Source: Burkholderia ubonensis subsp. mesacidophila
GTDB taxonomy: Bacteria; Pseudomonadota; Gammaproteobacteria; Burkholderiales; Burkholderiaceae
Direction: 5' to 3'
DNA length: 64,000 bases
Assembly: GCF_002097715.1 (NCBI RefSeq)
Contig: NZ_CP020738.1
Location: 1,550,001-1,614,000 of the forward strand
This document shows positions 41,980-51,145 of the stretch, in pieces (the stretch's first letter is position 1; each line of letters starts with the position of its first letter). The position numbers and the translations under genes are program-made. The notes under the pieces are model-generated. The model was not told the DNA's origin and did not search any database. It worked only from the letters and a program-made list of their open reading frames with translations.

Positions 41980-43635
41980 ATGACGCAGATGTTCGAAGCC
42001 GGCCTCGAGCGCCGCGACGCCAACTACGCGCCGCTCACGCCGATCGATTTCCTCGTGCGCTCGGCCGAGGTGTACGGCGACCGCCTCGCGATCGTGCACG
42101 GCGACGTGCGGCGCACCTGGGGCGAAACCCATGCGCGCGCGAAGCAGCTCGCGAGCGCGCTCGCGCAGGCCGGCGTCGGCCGCGGCGAGACCGTCGCGGC
42201 GCTGCTGCCGAACATCCCTGCGATGGTCGAGGCGCACTTCGGCGTGCCGATGGCGGGCGCCGTGCTGAACACGATCAACACGCGGCTCGACATCCCGTCG
42301 GTGCTGTTCATGCTGCGCCACGGCGAAGCGAAGGTGCTGATCGTCGATACCGAGTACGCGGACCTCGCGCACCGCGCGGCGCTGGAAATCCCGGGGTTGA
42401 AGATCGTCAGCGTCGCCGACGCGATGCCGGCGGACCCCGCGCGCTTCGCCGGCGCGACCGACTACGAGGCGTTCGTCGCCGGCGGCGACGCCGACTTTGC
42501 ATGGACGCCGCCCGCCGACGAGTGGGACGCGATCGCGCTGAACTACACGTCCGGCACGACCGGCGACCCGAAGGGCGTCGTCTACCACCATCGCGGCGCG
42601 TACCTGGCGGCGCTCAGCAACATCCTCGAATGGGACATGCCGAAGCACGCGGTCTACCTGTGGACGCTGCCGCTGTTCCACTGCAACGGATGGTGCTTCC
42701 CGTGGGCGGTCGCGGCGCGCGCGGGCGTGAACGTGTGCCTGCGCAAGTTCGACGCGAAGACCGTGTTCGACCTGATCCGCCGGGAACGCGTGACGCACTA
42801 CAGCGGCGCGCCGATCGTGCAGAGCGCGATCGCGAACGCGCCGGCCGAATGGCGCGAAGGGATCGACCACACCGTGCACGCGATGGTCGCGGGCGCGGCG
42901 CCGGCGCCGTCCGTGATCGCGAAGATGAAGGAGATCGGCTTCGACCTGCTGCACGTGTACGGGCTGACCGAGGTCTACGGCCCGGCGACCGTGTGCGCGA
43001 AGCAGTCGCACTGGAGCGAACTGCCCGACGACGAGTGCGCGCGGCTCAATGCGCGGCAGGGCGTGCGCTACCACCTGGAGGCGGGCGCGACGGTGCTCGA
43101 TCCGGACACGATGGCGCCGGTGCCGGCCGACGGCGAGACGCTCGGCGAGATCATGTTCCGCGGCAACATCTGCATGAAGGGCTACCTGAAGAACCCGCAC
43201 GCGACGGACGAGGCGTTCCACGGCGGCTGGTTCCATACCGGCGATCTCGCGGTGCTGTCGCCGGACGGCTACATCCGCATCAAGGACCGGAAGAAGGACA
43301 TCATCATCTCGGGCGGCGAGAACATCTCGAGCATCGAGGTCGAGGACGCGCTGTACCGGCATCCGGCGGTCGCGGTCGCGGCGGTGGTCGCGATGCCCGA
43401 CCCGAAGTGGGGCGAGGTGCCGTGCGCGTTCGTCGAGCTGCGCGAAGGGATGAGCGCGACCGAGGAGGAGATCGTCGCGCATTGCCGGCAGTTGCTCGCG
43501 GGCTTCAAGGTGCCGAAGGCCGTGCGTTTCGGCGAGCTGCCGAAGACGTCGACCGGCAAGATCCAGAAGTTCCAGCTGCGCACCGCGGTCGGCTCGGACA
43601 AGGCGATCGACCTGGCGGGAGGCGGGAAGAAGTAA
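41980..43635 (+). CDS. Acyl-CoA synthetase (AMP-forming, AlkK/DmdB-like)
   Basis: A 551-residue adenylate-forming enzyme with the P-loop-like motif YTSGTTGDPKGVVYHHRG (about residues 188-205), the A5 region HVYGLTEVYGP, hinge motif HTGDLAVLSPDGYIRIKDR and the C-terminal catalytic lysine in TSTGKIQKFQLR. It activates a carboxylic acid (probably medium or long chain) to its CoA thioester for beta-oxidation. The ATG at 41980 follows AAAGGAG. The gene is divergent from the Crp/Fnr regulator and stands alone. Confidence 0.93.
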   Translation: MTQMFEAGLERRDANYAPLTPIDFLVRSAEVYGDRLAIVHGDVRRTWGETHARAKQLASALAQAGVGRGETVAALLPNIPAMVEAHFGVPMAGAVLNTINTRLDIPSVLFMLRHGEAKVLIVDTEYADLAHRAALEIPGLKIVSVADAMPADPARFAGATDYEAFVAGGDADFAWTPPADEWDAIALNYTSGTTGDPKGVVYHHRGAYLAALSNILEWDMPKHAVYLWTLPLFHCNGWCFPWAVAARAGVNVCLRKFDAKTVFDLIRRERVTHYSGAPIVQSAIANAPAEWREGIDHTVHAMVAGAAPAPSVIAKMKEIGFDLLHVYGLTEVYGPATVCAKQSHWSELPDDECARLNARQGVRYHLEAGATVLDPDTMAPVPADGETLGEIMFRGNICMKGYLKNPHATDEAFHGGWFHTGDLAVLSPDGYIRIKDRKKDIIISGGENISSIEVEDALYRHPAVAVAAVVAMPDPKWGEVPCAFVELREGMSATEEEIVAHCRQLLAGFKVPKAVRFGELPKTSTGKIQKFQLRTAVGSDKAIDLAGGGKK

Positions 43636-43654
43636 GCGGCGGCGCGCGTGGCCG

Positions 43655-44086
43655 TCAATGCGGCACGAGCCACGCGATCGCCAGATAGCGGCCGACCTTC
43701 GCGAGCGTGACGATCGCGAGGAAGCGCGGCAGCGGCTCGCGCAGCACGCCGGCGATCACGGTCAGCGGGTCGCCGATCACGGGAGCCCAGCTCAGCAGCA
43801 GCGACCAGTGGCCCCAGCGCGCGTACCAGCCTTCGGCCCGCGCGAGCGCCGCCGGCTTCACCGGGAACCAGCGCCGGTCGCGCAAGCGCTCGATCCCGCG
43901 GCCGAGCGCCCAGTTGATCGTCGAGCCGGCGACGTTGCCGACGCTCGCGACGAGCACCAGCGCCCAGGCCGGCTCGCGGCCGGCGAGCAGCAGGCCGGCG
44001 AGCACGGCTTCGGACTGGAGCGGGAACAGGGTCGCGGCGACCAGCGATACGGCGAACAGGCCGCCGTAGGTGAGGAATTCGGACAT
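43655..44086 (-). CDS. YqaA/DedA-type small membrane protein
   Basis: A 143-residue membrane protein of the SNARE-associated/VTT (DedA-like) superfamily, YqaA subgroup. Four to five hydrophobic segments are visible, with the re-entrant-type motifs FPLQSEAVLAGLLLAG and SVGNVAGSTINWALGRG typical of the group. Members act in envelope lipid homeostasis (undecaprenyl-phosphate or phospholipid flipping in DedA relatives). It converges with the acyl-CoA synthetase gene, 19 bp apart. Confidence 0.88.
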   Translation of the reverse strand: MSEFLTYGGLFAVSLVAATLFPLQSEAVLAGLLLAGREPAWALVLVASVGNVAGSTINWALGRGIERLRDRRWFPVKPAALARAEGWYARWGHWSLLLSWAPVIGDPLTVIAGVLREPLPRFLAIVTLAKVGRYLAIAWLVPH

Positions 44087-44126
44087 CGCGCGATTGTACC
44101 GGCCGCGCGAGCGCGGCTCGCGTGCG

Positions 44127-46106
44127 TTATTCGGCGTGGTCGAGCTTGAACACGCTGACCGCTTCCGACAGTTCCGCGGCCTGGTCGCGCAGCGCCACGG
44201 CCGCACGCTCGGCCTGCGCGATCAGCGTCGCGTTCTGCTGGGTCGCCTCGCCGATCTGCGTGACGGCGAGGTTCACCTGCTCGATGCCGGCCGACTGCTC
44301 GCGCGACGCCGAGCTGATCTCGGCGATGATGGTGCGCACCTGGTCGACCCGCGCGACGATGTCGCGCATCGTGCCGTGCGCGGCTTCGGCGATCCGGTAG
44401 CCTTGCTCGACGGTCGCGGCCGATTCGGCGCTCAGCGCCTCGATTTCCTTGACCGCCGCCGCGCTGCGCTGCGCGAGCGCGCGCACTTCGGACGCGACCA
44501 CCGCGAAGCCCTTGCCGTGCTCGCCCGCGCGCGCCGCCTCGACGGCCGCGTTCAGCGCGAGGATGTTGGTCTGGAACGCGATGCCCTCGATCACGCCGGT
44601 GATCTCCGCGATCCGGCGCGTCGCGCGCTCGATCTCGCCCATCGTCGCGACCACGCGCTGCACGGCGTCGCCGCCGCCCGTCGCCGCGTCGGACGCGCCC
44701 GCGACCAGCGTGTTCGCCTGCGCCGCATGCTCGGCGTTCTGCTGCACGGCGGCCGTGATTTCCTCCATGCTCGCCGCCGTCTGCTCGACGCTGCTCGCCT
44801 GCGTCGCGATGCGGGCGGCGATGTCGCCGCTGCCGGCCGCGATGTCGACGGTGCCGCGCGCCATGTCGGCGGAGCCGCGGCGCACCTGCGCGACGATGCG
44901 CGCGAGCCCGTCGCCGATGCCGTCGACCGCCTGCACGAGGCGGCCGATCTCGTCCGCGCCGCGCGGCGCGGCGCCGTCGTCGCGGATGCGCACGCTCAGG
45001 TCGCCCGCGGCGAAGCGTTCCGACGCGCGCGCGGCCGCTTCGAGCGGCCGGCTCACGACGCGCCGGACCACGACGACGAACATCGCCGCGAACGCGAGCA
45101 CGAGCGCCGCGGCGATCAGCATGAAGCGGTTGCGGGTCGCCCGCATGTCGGCGAGCAGTTCGTCGTCGATCGCGACGCCGCCGACCAGCCACTGCCATTG
45201 CGGAATCGTCGAGAACGACGCGAATTTCGCGGACGGGCCGCGGTCCTGCGCGGCCGGATCGGTCGACGTGTACGCGAGCTGGCCGCGGCCGGCCGCGAGC
45301 ATCTGCGCGTAGGGCGCGGCGTCGTCGCCGGCCGGTTTGCCGGCCGCGTCGGGGTGGACGACGAAGGTGCCGCGCGACGGGCCGGCCGACGCGTCGATCA
45401 CGAAGTAATAGCCGTGTTCGCCGATCTTCAGCTCGCGAATGCCGGCTTCGACGAGGCGGATTTCGTCCGCGACGTCGAGACCGACGAACAGCGCGCCGAT
45501 CACGCGTCCGCCGGCGTCGACGACCGGCTTGTACTCGGTGATGAACGGCTTGCCGAACAGCTTCGCGAGCCCGGTGTAGCTGCGTCCCGCGACGAGCGGC
45601 GCGTAGGCGGGGCTGTTGCGGTCGAGGCGCGTGCCGACCGCGCGGGTGCCGTCCTGCTTCTTCAGCGACGTGGTGATGCGCACGAAGTCGTCGCCGTCGC
45701 GCGCGAAGATCGTCGCGATCGCGCCGCTCTTCTGCAGGAACTGGTCGGGAATCGTGTAGTCGAGATCGAGCGGCCTGCCGCCCGCGGACAGCGTCGGCGC
45801 CATCGCGCCGCCGCCGAGGTCATTCGTGCGCGCCGGGTCCAGCGCGAAATCGGCCGGCATGAAGCTCGCGAACAGCGTCATCGAGCGATGCGCTTCTTCC
45901 GACAGCGCCTTGTCGAACAGGTCGATCATCGCGGCGATCGAGCGTTCCTTCTCGGCGATGCGCGCGTGCGCCTGGTCGGCGATCTGTTCGCCGGCCAGGT
46001 GCGCGAGGGTCCAGGCGAAGGCGGCAAACAGCAGTGCGACGGTTGCGCACGACAAAGCGGCCAGACGAGCGCCAACGCTCACCCGGCCCAGGAGGGTAAA
46101 TCTCAT
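44127..46106 (-). CDS. Methyl-accepting chemotaxis protein with double Cache sensor
   Basis: A 659-residue chemoreceptor: TM1 at ~14-37, a large periplasmic Cache-type sensor (~40-330; the segment [13 protein letters not shown] is characteristic of the Cache3-Cache2 fusion), TM2 at ~335-355, HAMP, and a long cytoplasmic coiled coil with the conserved hairpin tip ([20 protein letters not shown] and [16 protein letters not shown]). It ends FKLDHAE with no CheR-binding pentapeptide, so adaptation would rely on other receptors. The ligand is unknown. Monocistronic by its spacing. Confidence 0.94.
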   Translation of the reverse strand: MRFTLLGRVSVGARLAALSCATVALLFAAFAWTLAHLAGEQIADQAHARIAEKERSIAAMIDLFDKALSEEAHRSMTLFASFMPADFALDPARTNDLGGGAMAPTLSAGGRPLDLDYTIPDQFLQKSGAIATIFARDGDDFVRITTSLKKQDGTRAVGTRLDRNSPAYAPLVAGRSYTGLAKLFGKPFITEYKPVVDAGGRVIGALFVGLDVADEIRLVEAGIRELKIGEHGYYFVIDASAGPSRGTFVVHPDAAGKPAGDDAAPYAQMLAAGRGQLAYTSTDPAAQDRGPSAKFASFSTIPQWQWLVGGVAIDDELLADMRATRNRFMLIAAALVLAFAAMFVVVVRRVVSRPLEAAARASERFAAGDLSVRIRDDGAAPRGADEIGRLVQAVDGIGDGLARIVAQVRRGSADMARGTVDIAAGSGDIAARIATQASSVEQTAASMEEITAAVQQNAEHAAQANTLVAGASDAATGGGDAVQRVVATMGEIERATRRIAEITGVIEGIAFQTNILALNAAVEAARAGEHGKGFAVVASEVRALAQRSAAAVKEIEALSAESAATVEQGYRIAEAAHGTMRDIVARVDQVRTIIAEISSASREQSAGIEQVNLAVTQIGEATQQNATLIAQAERAAVALRDQAAELSEAVSVFKLDHAE

Positions 46107-46260
46107 AGAACTTCCTGCGTGGGGACGGAGAGGAGGCGGAACGCACGCGTCACCGCAATTTCGTCACAGGAATTACGGCAGCGCGCGCGGATTCTTTAGC
46201 GCGGGGCTTGGGCGAATCGAGAGAAAGGGAATTCGCGGGGAAGGTTGCGTGCGCAGCCGC

Positions 46261-46899
46261 TCAGTTCCAGCCGACCATGATCGCGCCCATCCCGACGAGC
46301 AGGCTGCCCGTCACGCGGTTCATCACGCGCATCCGCGCCGGCCGCTGCAACGCGCTGCTGAGCCGGTGCGAGAACAGCGCCATCGACGCGACGCCGCCCG
46401 CGAACAGCAGCGCGAACGTCGCCGCGAGCAGCAGGAACTGAAGGTTCAGGCTCCATTCGGCGTTCGCGCTGATGAATTGCGGAAAGAACGACGGAAAGAA
46501 CAGCAGCGTCTTCGGATTCAGGCCCGATGTCGCGACGCCGCGCCAGAACAGCTCACGTCCGGTGTCGGAAACCGGCTGGGCGACCTCGGCCGATGCGGCG
46601 CTCGCCGTGGCCGGCGCGCGGCTGATCCATTGCTTGCACCCGAGCCAGACCAGGTAAGCCGCGCCCGCCCAGCGCAGCGCGGTCAGCGCGCGCTCGTCGA
46701 TATGCACCAGCGAATTCAGGCAGAGCGCGGTCAGCGCGAGCTGCAGCAGCACGGCGAGCGTGCCGCCCCACACGCACGGCAGCGCGCGCCGCCAGCCGGC
46801 GCGCAGCGCCTGGTTCATCGTGAGCAGGTTGACGGGGCCGGGGGCGTAGATGAGAACGAAGGAAGCGGCAAGGAACGAGAGGTAAAGCCGGAACGACAT
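46261..46899 (-). CDS. LysE/RhtB-family exporter
   Basis: A 212-residue six-helix exporter with the family N-terminal motif IYAPGPVNLLTMNQALRAG (~17-35) and NPKTLLFFPSFFPQF in the middle. The ATG at 46899 is used; an upstream Met adds only a short Pro/Ala-rich leader. It is divergent from an Lrp/AsnC regulator 286 bp away, the classic arrangement for amino-acid exporters induced by their substrate. Confidence 0.93.
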   Translation of the reverse strand: MSFRLYLSFLAASFVLIYAPGPVNLLTMNQALRAGWRRALPCVWGGTLAVLLQLALTALCLNSLVHIDERALTALRWAGAAYLVWLGCKQWISRAPATASAASAEVAQPVSDTGRELFWRGVATSGLNPKTLLFFPSFFPQFISANAEWSLNLQFLLLAATFALLFAGGVASMALFSHRLSSALQRPARMRVMNRVTGSLLVGMGAIMVGWN

Positions 46900-47128
46900 G
46901 ACGGGAAGTGCAGGAACAGGGAGGCGGGCCCCCGCGCCGCGCACGGTCGGTTAGGGTGCGCGGGCGGCGGTTTCGAATGCCTGGGTGCCCGGCTCCGCAA
47001 CTCGTGATTGCGGTGGTGCGTCCCGATGCGAAGGGGTTGTCGCGGGGAGCGTGCCGGGCAGCAGGCATAGGGAAAATGTATCAGGGGGCCAGGTTAAAAG
47101 GCTTCCTGTTTTCCAGCCAATCGGGTCG

Positions 47129-47163
47129 AAATCCGGAATTCTGTTCAGCTAGAATGCGGATTT
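47129..47163. promoter_or_regulatory. Candidate Lrp operator and promoter in the lysE-lrp divergent gap
   Basis: AAATCCGGAATTC (47129-47141) and GAATGCGGATTT (47152-47163) form an inverted repeat with one base missing from the second arm, about 10 bp apart. TAGAAT at 47150-47155, near the lrp start at 47186, could be a -10 element. The AT-rich dyad in the gap fits an autoregulated Lrp-family site. Confidence 0.4.
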
Positions 47164-47185
47164 TAAGTAGAAGATTCTTCCTGTC

Positions 47186-47668
47186 ATGGCTACCCGCGAA
47201 CGCACACCCAAAACGCTCGACAATCAGGACCGCAAGATCCTCGGCGCACTGCAGAAGAATGCGCGCCTGTCGAATGCCGAACTGGCCGAACAGATCGGGA
47301 TGTCGACGACCGCGTGCTGGAACCGCACGCGGCAACTCGAAATCGACGGCTACATCGATGGCTATGTCGCGCTCGTCAATCAGCGCAAGCTCGGCTACGC
47401 GGACATCGTGATCCTCGAAGTGACGCTCGATCGCCACGAGGACGACGCGCTGGCCCGCTTCGGCGCGGAACTCGCGGCGCTGCCCGAGGTGCTCGAGGCC
47501 TATCTCGTGTCGGGTGATTACGATTACTGGATCAAGGTCGCCGTGGACGGCACGGCCGGATACGAGCGTTTTTTGCGCGAGAAGCTGTACAAGATCTCGA
47601 GCATTCGTCACAGCCGGTCGATGTTCGCGCTGCGCTGCATGAAGGACGTGCCGTCGATACAGGTGTGA
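47186..47668 (+). CDS. Lrp/AsnC-family transcriptional regulator
   Basis: A 160-residue regulator with an N-terminal helix-turn-helix (LDNQDRKILGALQKNARLSN, AEQIGMSTTACWNRTRQLE) and a C-terminal RAM ligand/oligomerisation domain (EVLEAYLVSGDYDYWIKVAV, then SSIRHSRSMFALR). It probably senses an amino acid and activates the divergent LysE-type exporter. Confidence 0.94.
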   Translation: MATRERTPKTLDNQDRKILGALQKNARLSNAELAEQIGMSTTACWNRTRQLEIDGYIDGYVALVNQRKLGYADIVILEVTLDRHEDDALARFGAELAALPEVLEAYLVSGDYDYWIKVAVDGTAGYERFLREKLYKISSIRHSRSMFALRCMKDVPSIQV

Positions 47669-47732
47669 GTGCGCGGGGAGATGGGCAGCCGCGCGATTGC
47701 GCAGCGAAGGCGGGCGAGTGGAAAAGGAACAA

Positions 47733-47755
47733 GGCCGGCGATCGGGCCGCCGGCC
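47733..47755 (-). terminator. Probable terminator of the small minus-strand gene
   Basis: An 8-bp stem (GGCCGGCG / CGCCGGCC, 7-base loop) is followed on the minus strand by a pyrimidine tract TTGTTCCTTTTCC. It lies 18 bp past the stop of the 47-residue frame at 47774-47917, supporting that frame as a real transcription unit. Confidence 0.45.
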
Positions 47756-47773
47756 AGCGTCTGTTCGTTCCGT

Positions 47774-47917
47774 TCAGCGCGGCAGTCGCGCGTGGGCTTC
47801 AGCGATGACTTCGCAGGTCTCGAGGTGCAGTGCCCATGCTTCTGCAAGCAGCGAGCCAACACGCGAGAGCCAGCCAGCGGATTGGTTGGAACGGTCGGAG
47901 ACGTTAGACGTTTGCAT
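47774..47917 (-). CDS. Small hypothetical protein, 47 residues
   Basis: An ATG-started frame of 48 codons encoding a Trp/Leu/Ala/Glu-rich helix (SAGWLSRVGSLLAEAWALHL, then ETCEVIAEAHARLPR) after a polar N-terminus. The sequence is amphipathic and well-behaved, and a terminator-like hairpin follows on the same strand. A longer in-frame opening upstream has an unlikely composition. No function is recognised and homologues cannot be checked here. Confidence 0.45.
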   Translation of the reverse strand: MQTSNVSDRSNQSAGWLSRVGSLLAEAWALHLETCEVIAEAHARLPR

Positions 47918-48211
47918 GACGATGCCCCATGTAGGTGGCGAGTTAGGGATAACCCTAATGATAGATGAGGCCCACCGTCTTGTGAAATGCGATTTTGTAA
48001 TATGGTAATTCTTTGGGGATTCTGTTGCCGCGGCGCAACATGATCCCGTGTCGAGTCGGGCGCGAGCGAACCGGCCAGCGCTGTGGCCGGCGCGCATTTC
48101 GACGGCAGTTTGACGTGCGGACGCGACGAGACCGTGACGAAGCACGATCTCGAACCAGAAAAAAACCGAAGGGGATTGGGCGGCGGCGAGAGAAGGACGT
48201 TCCGGCGGCGG

Positions 48212-49876
48212 TCACTGCCCGCCGATCCACCCGAACCGCCACGACAGCCGCCGTGTCGCGGCGAGCAGCGCCTGCGCGAGGTCGCTGCCGGGCCCGCGCG
48301 GGAAGCCGCGCGATGCGCCGATGATCGCGATCACGAGCCGGATGGCGCCGGTGTGATCGAACACGGGCGCGGCGACCGTCGCGATGCCGGGCACCGGCGC
48401 ATCGAACGCGAAGTCGACGCCTTCCGCGCGGATCCGCGCGAGATGCGCGCGGAACGCCTCGTCGGCCTGCGCCGCGCGCCCCGCGAGGCGCACGGGTTCG
48501 CCGGCGAGCAGGCCGGCCAGCACGTCGTCGGTCATACCGGCCGCGAAGCTGCGGCCGATCGCCGTATTGACGAGCGACATCACGGTGCCGACCTGCAGGC
48601 TCACGTGCTGCGGCCGCGCCGATTCCTCGAAGCGGATCACGGTCGGCCCGAGCGGCCCGAGCGTCGCGGCCGCGACGCTCATGTCGGTCGCTTCGGCGAG
48701 CGCGACGATCTCGGCTTCCGCGTCGCGCGCCGGCGACACGCGCTGCATCGCGATCAGGCCGAGCGCCTGGCTGAGCGGCCCGGCGTCGAAACAGCCGGCC
48801 GCGTCACGGCTCAGCAGGCCGATCTTCAGCAGGCTCACCAGATGCGGAAACGCCTTCGCGGCCGGCATGTCCGCCGCCGCCGCGAGGTCGCGCAGCGGCA
48901 GCGCGCGGCCCGCCGACACGAGCGCGAGCAGCAGGTTGCCGGTGCTGTCGAGCGCGTTGATGCCGCGTTGCGCCTTCGCGTCGTCGGCGAGTGCGGGCGG
49001 CACGCGTGGCGCGGCCGCGGGCGGCGGCGGCGCGTCCTCCGCGCCGAGCGACGTGGTCGCCTGCCGCGCCGCATCGCGCAGCGCCGTCGCGATCGGGCCG
49101 TCCCACGCGACGTCGATCGATCCCGTCGAACCGATCACCGTCAGCGCGAGCTGCAGGCGGCCCTCCGCGTCGAGCACGGGCACGCACATCCCGCTGACGC
49201 CGGGGCTCGGCAGGTCGACGCTGCGCTCGATGCCGCGCTGGCGGATGGCGTCGATCCGGGCCCGCCGCGCGTCGGCGTCCGGCGCCGGCTGCGCGCTGTC
49301 GGCGCCCGCGAGCGTGTTGCCCGCGCCGGCCTGGCTGGCCGCCATCGCGTCGAGCTGCGCGGGGTCGCCGAACGCGCGGAACACGCGGCCGGTCGCCGTC
49401 GTGTCGAGCGACATCACCGAACCGACGTGCAGGTTCACGTGCAGCGGATAGCCGCCGTGCTCGATGCGCACGATCGTCGGCCCGAGCGCGCCCGGCACCG
49501 ACAGCGCGACGCTGAGCCCGACGCCTTCCGCGAGCCGCGCCGCGTGCGGCAAGGCCGCGCGATAGGCCGGCTGCCGCTCGATCGACATCAGGCCGAGCCG
49601 CAGCGACAGCGGCCCCGGCTCGTAATTGCCGGTGATCGCGTCGCGCTTCACGAGCGCGAGGCGCGTCAGGCTCACCAGATAAGTATGCGCCTGCGCGGTC
49701 GACAGCGCGGCGGCCGCCGCCAGCTCGGACAGCCCGAGCGGCTTGCGCCGCCGCGCGAGCGCGTCGAGCAGCCGGCCGCCCACCTCGACGCTCTGGATGC
49801 CGCGCTGCGCCTTCTGCGGCGCATCGTCCGCGCGATCTTCGTCGTTCTGCACTGCATTCACCTCAAATCGAAACAT
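48212..49876 (-). CDS. Tandem (duplicated) IclR-family transcriptional regulator
   Basis: A 554-residue protein made of two IclR units in one chain. The first has a winged helix (QSVEVGGRLLDALARRRKPL, LSTAQAHTYLVSL; about residues 22-90) and an effector domain (~95-275). An Ala/Pro linker (about 280-300) precedes the second unit with its own winged helix (NALDSTGNLLLALVSAGRAL, MPAAKAFPHLVSL) and effector domain ending near 550. Single-unit IclR proteins are about 250-280 residues, so this is a head-to-tail fusion. It is divergent from the MBL-fold gene. The start at 49876 was chosen; upstream codons are in the promoter region. Confidence 0.9.
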   Translation of the reverse strand: MFRFEVNAVQNDEDRADDAPQKAQRGIQSVEVGGRLLDALARRRKPLGLSELAAAAALSTAQAHTYLVSLTRLALVKRDAITGNYEPGPLSLRLGLMSIERQPAYRAALPHAARLAEGVGLSVALSVPGALGPTIVRIEHGGYPLHVNLHVGSVMSLDTTATGRVFRAFGDPAQLDAMAASQAGAGNTLAGADSAQPAPDADARRARIDAIRQRGIERSVDLPSPGVSGMCVPVLDAEGRLQLALTVIGSTGSIDVAWDGPIATALRDAARQATTSLGAEDAPPPPAAAPRVPPALADDAKAQRGINALDSTGNLLLALVSAGRALPLRDLAAAADMPAAKAFPHLVSLLKIGLLSRDAAGCFDAGPLSQALGLIAMQRVSPARDAEAEIVALAEATDMSVAAATLGPLGPTVIRFEESARPQHVSLQVGTVMSLVNTAIGRSFAAGMTDDVLAGLLAGEPVRLAGRAAQADEAFRAHLARIRAEGVDFAFDAPVPGIATVAAPVFDHTGAIRLVIAIIGASRGFPRGPGSDLAQALLAATRRLSWRFGWIGGQ

Positions 49877-49946
49877 TCCGCATGGTATCCGACGCCATTT
49901 ATCGCGCCCGCCCACACGTTTACCCGTATTAAACAATAGCAAGCAG

Positions 49947-49983
49947 ATTTGCCATTGACAAATATTTGGCGCGGGACGATGAT
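49947..49983 (+). promoter_or_regulatory. Candidate promoter and operator of the MBL-fold gene
   Basis: TTGACA (49955-49960) and GATGAT (49978-49983), spaced 17 bp, form a plausible sigma70 promoter 45 bp before the start at 50028. The -35 box overlaps a dyad, ATTTG (49947-49951)...CAAAT (49959-49963), and the palindrome CAAATATTTG (49959-49968), suitable for repression by the divergent IclR protein. Confidence 0.45.
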
Positions 49984-50027
49984 CCGCTCAACCCCTCAAC
50001 ACATGGCTCGCAGCCACGGAACCCCAC

Positions 50028-50987
50028 ATGGCCAAAGCATTCGCCTCTCAAGCCGACCTGGAAGAGAAGAAGATCACCTGGACCCGGCTCTCCGAAAACG
50101 CGTACGCGTACACCGCCGAAGGCGACCCGAACTCGGGCGTGATCATCGGCGACGACAGCGTGCTGATCGTCGACACGACCGCGACGCCCGCGATGGCGCA
50201 GGACCTGATCGCGAAGATCCGCAGCGTCACCGACAAGCCGATCAAGCACGTCGTGCTGTCGCACTACCACGCGGTGCGCGTGCTCGGCGCGTCGGCGTAT
50301 TTCGCCGAAGGCGCGCAGCACGTGATCGCGAGCCGCGGCACCTACGAGATGATCGTCGAGCGTGGCGAGGCCGACATGAAGTCGGAGATCGAGCGCTTTC
50401 CGCGCCTGTTCGCGGGCGTCGAGACGGTGCCGGGCCTGACCTGGCCGACGCTCGTGTTCGAACGCGAGATCACGCTGTTCCTCGGCAAGCTCGAAGTGAA
50501 GATCATGCATGTCGGCTCGGGCCACACGAAGGGCGACACGATCGTGTGGCTGCCGTCGCAGAAGGTGCTGTTCTCGGGCGACCTCGTCGAGTACGACGCC
50601 GCGTGCTACTGCGGCGACGCGCAGCTCGAACAGTGGCCGGCGACGCTCGAGGCGCTGCGCGCGCTCGGCGCCGAGAAGCTCGTGCCCGGCCGCGGCCCGG
50701 CGCTGCTGAACCCGGCCGAAGTGAACCAGGGCCTCGACTACACGAAGGACTTCGTGTCGACGCTGCTTGCGCAAGGCCGCAAGGCCGTCGAGCGCAAGCT
50801 CGATCTCAAGGCCGCGATGGCGCTCACGCGCGAAGCGATGGATCCGAAGTTCGGCCAGGTGTTCATCTACGAGCACTGTTTGCCGTTCGACGTGTCGCGC
50901 GCGTTCGACGAGGCGAGCGGCATCACGCATCCGCGCATCTGGACCGCCGAGCGCGACAAGGAAATGTGGGCCGCGCTGCAGGACTGA
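50028..50987 (+). CDS. MBL-fold (metallo-beta-lactamase superfamily) hydrolase with altered metal motif
   Basis: A 319-residue MBL-fold protein. The N-terminal half has the fold's IVDTTATP strand-turn and the first metal motif, which here reads SHYHAVRVLGAS (His79, His81) in place of HxHxDH: the Asp and second-site His are Val83 and Arg84. Later motifs GSGHTKGDTIVWL and FSGDLVEYDA are present. It therefore may bind one metal or none in the second site. A ~80-residue C-terminal helical part follows. It is divergent from the tandem IclR regulator and followed by an MFS carrier gene, which suggests a catabolic role such as ester or lactone hydrolysis; the substrate is unknown. Confidence 0.9.
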   Translation: MAKAFASQADLEEKKITWTRLSENAYAYTAEGDPNSGVIIGDDSVLIVDTTATPAMAQDLIAKIRSVTDKPIKHVVLSHYHAVRVLGASAYFAEGAQHVIASRGTYEMIVERGEADMKSEIERFPRLFAGVETVPGLTWPTLVFEREITLFLGKLEVKIMHVGSGHTKGDTIVWLPSQKVLFSGDLVEYDAACYCGDAQLEQWPATLEALRALGAEKLVPGRGPALLNPAEVNQGLDYTKDFVSTLLAQGRKAVERKLDLKAAMALTREAMDPKFGQVFIYEHCLPFDVSRAFDEASGITHPRIWTAERDKEMWAALQD

Positions 50988-51145
50988 GCGGCCCATGACG
51001 GCGGGGCGTCCGGGCGGACGTCCCGCCTTGCGCGGCAGCCGCAGCGGTTCCGCCGCGTTTCTTCGATCTCACAAGAAAGCAGGGCGCATGCACGCCCTCG
51101 GAGACTGTTGCGCGCCCGATTCGCGCAGCGCGTTTGGAGAGAGAC

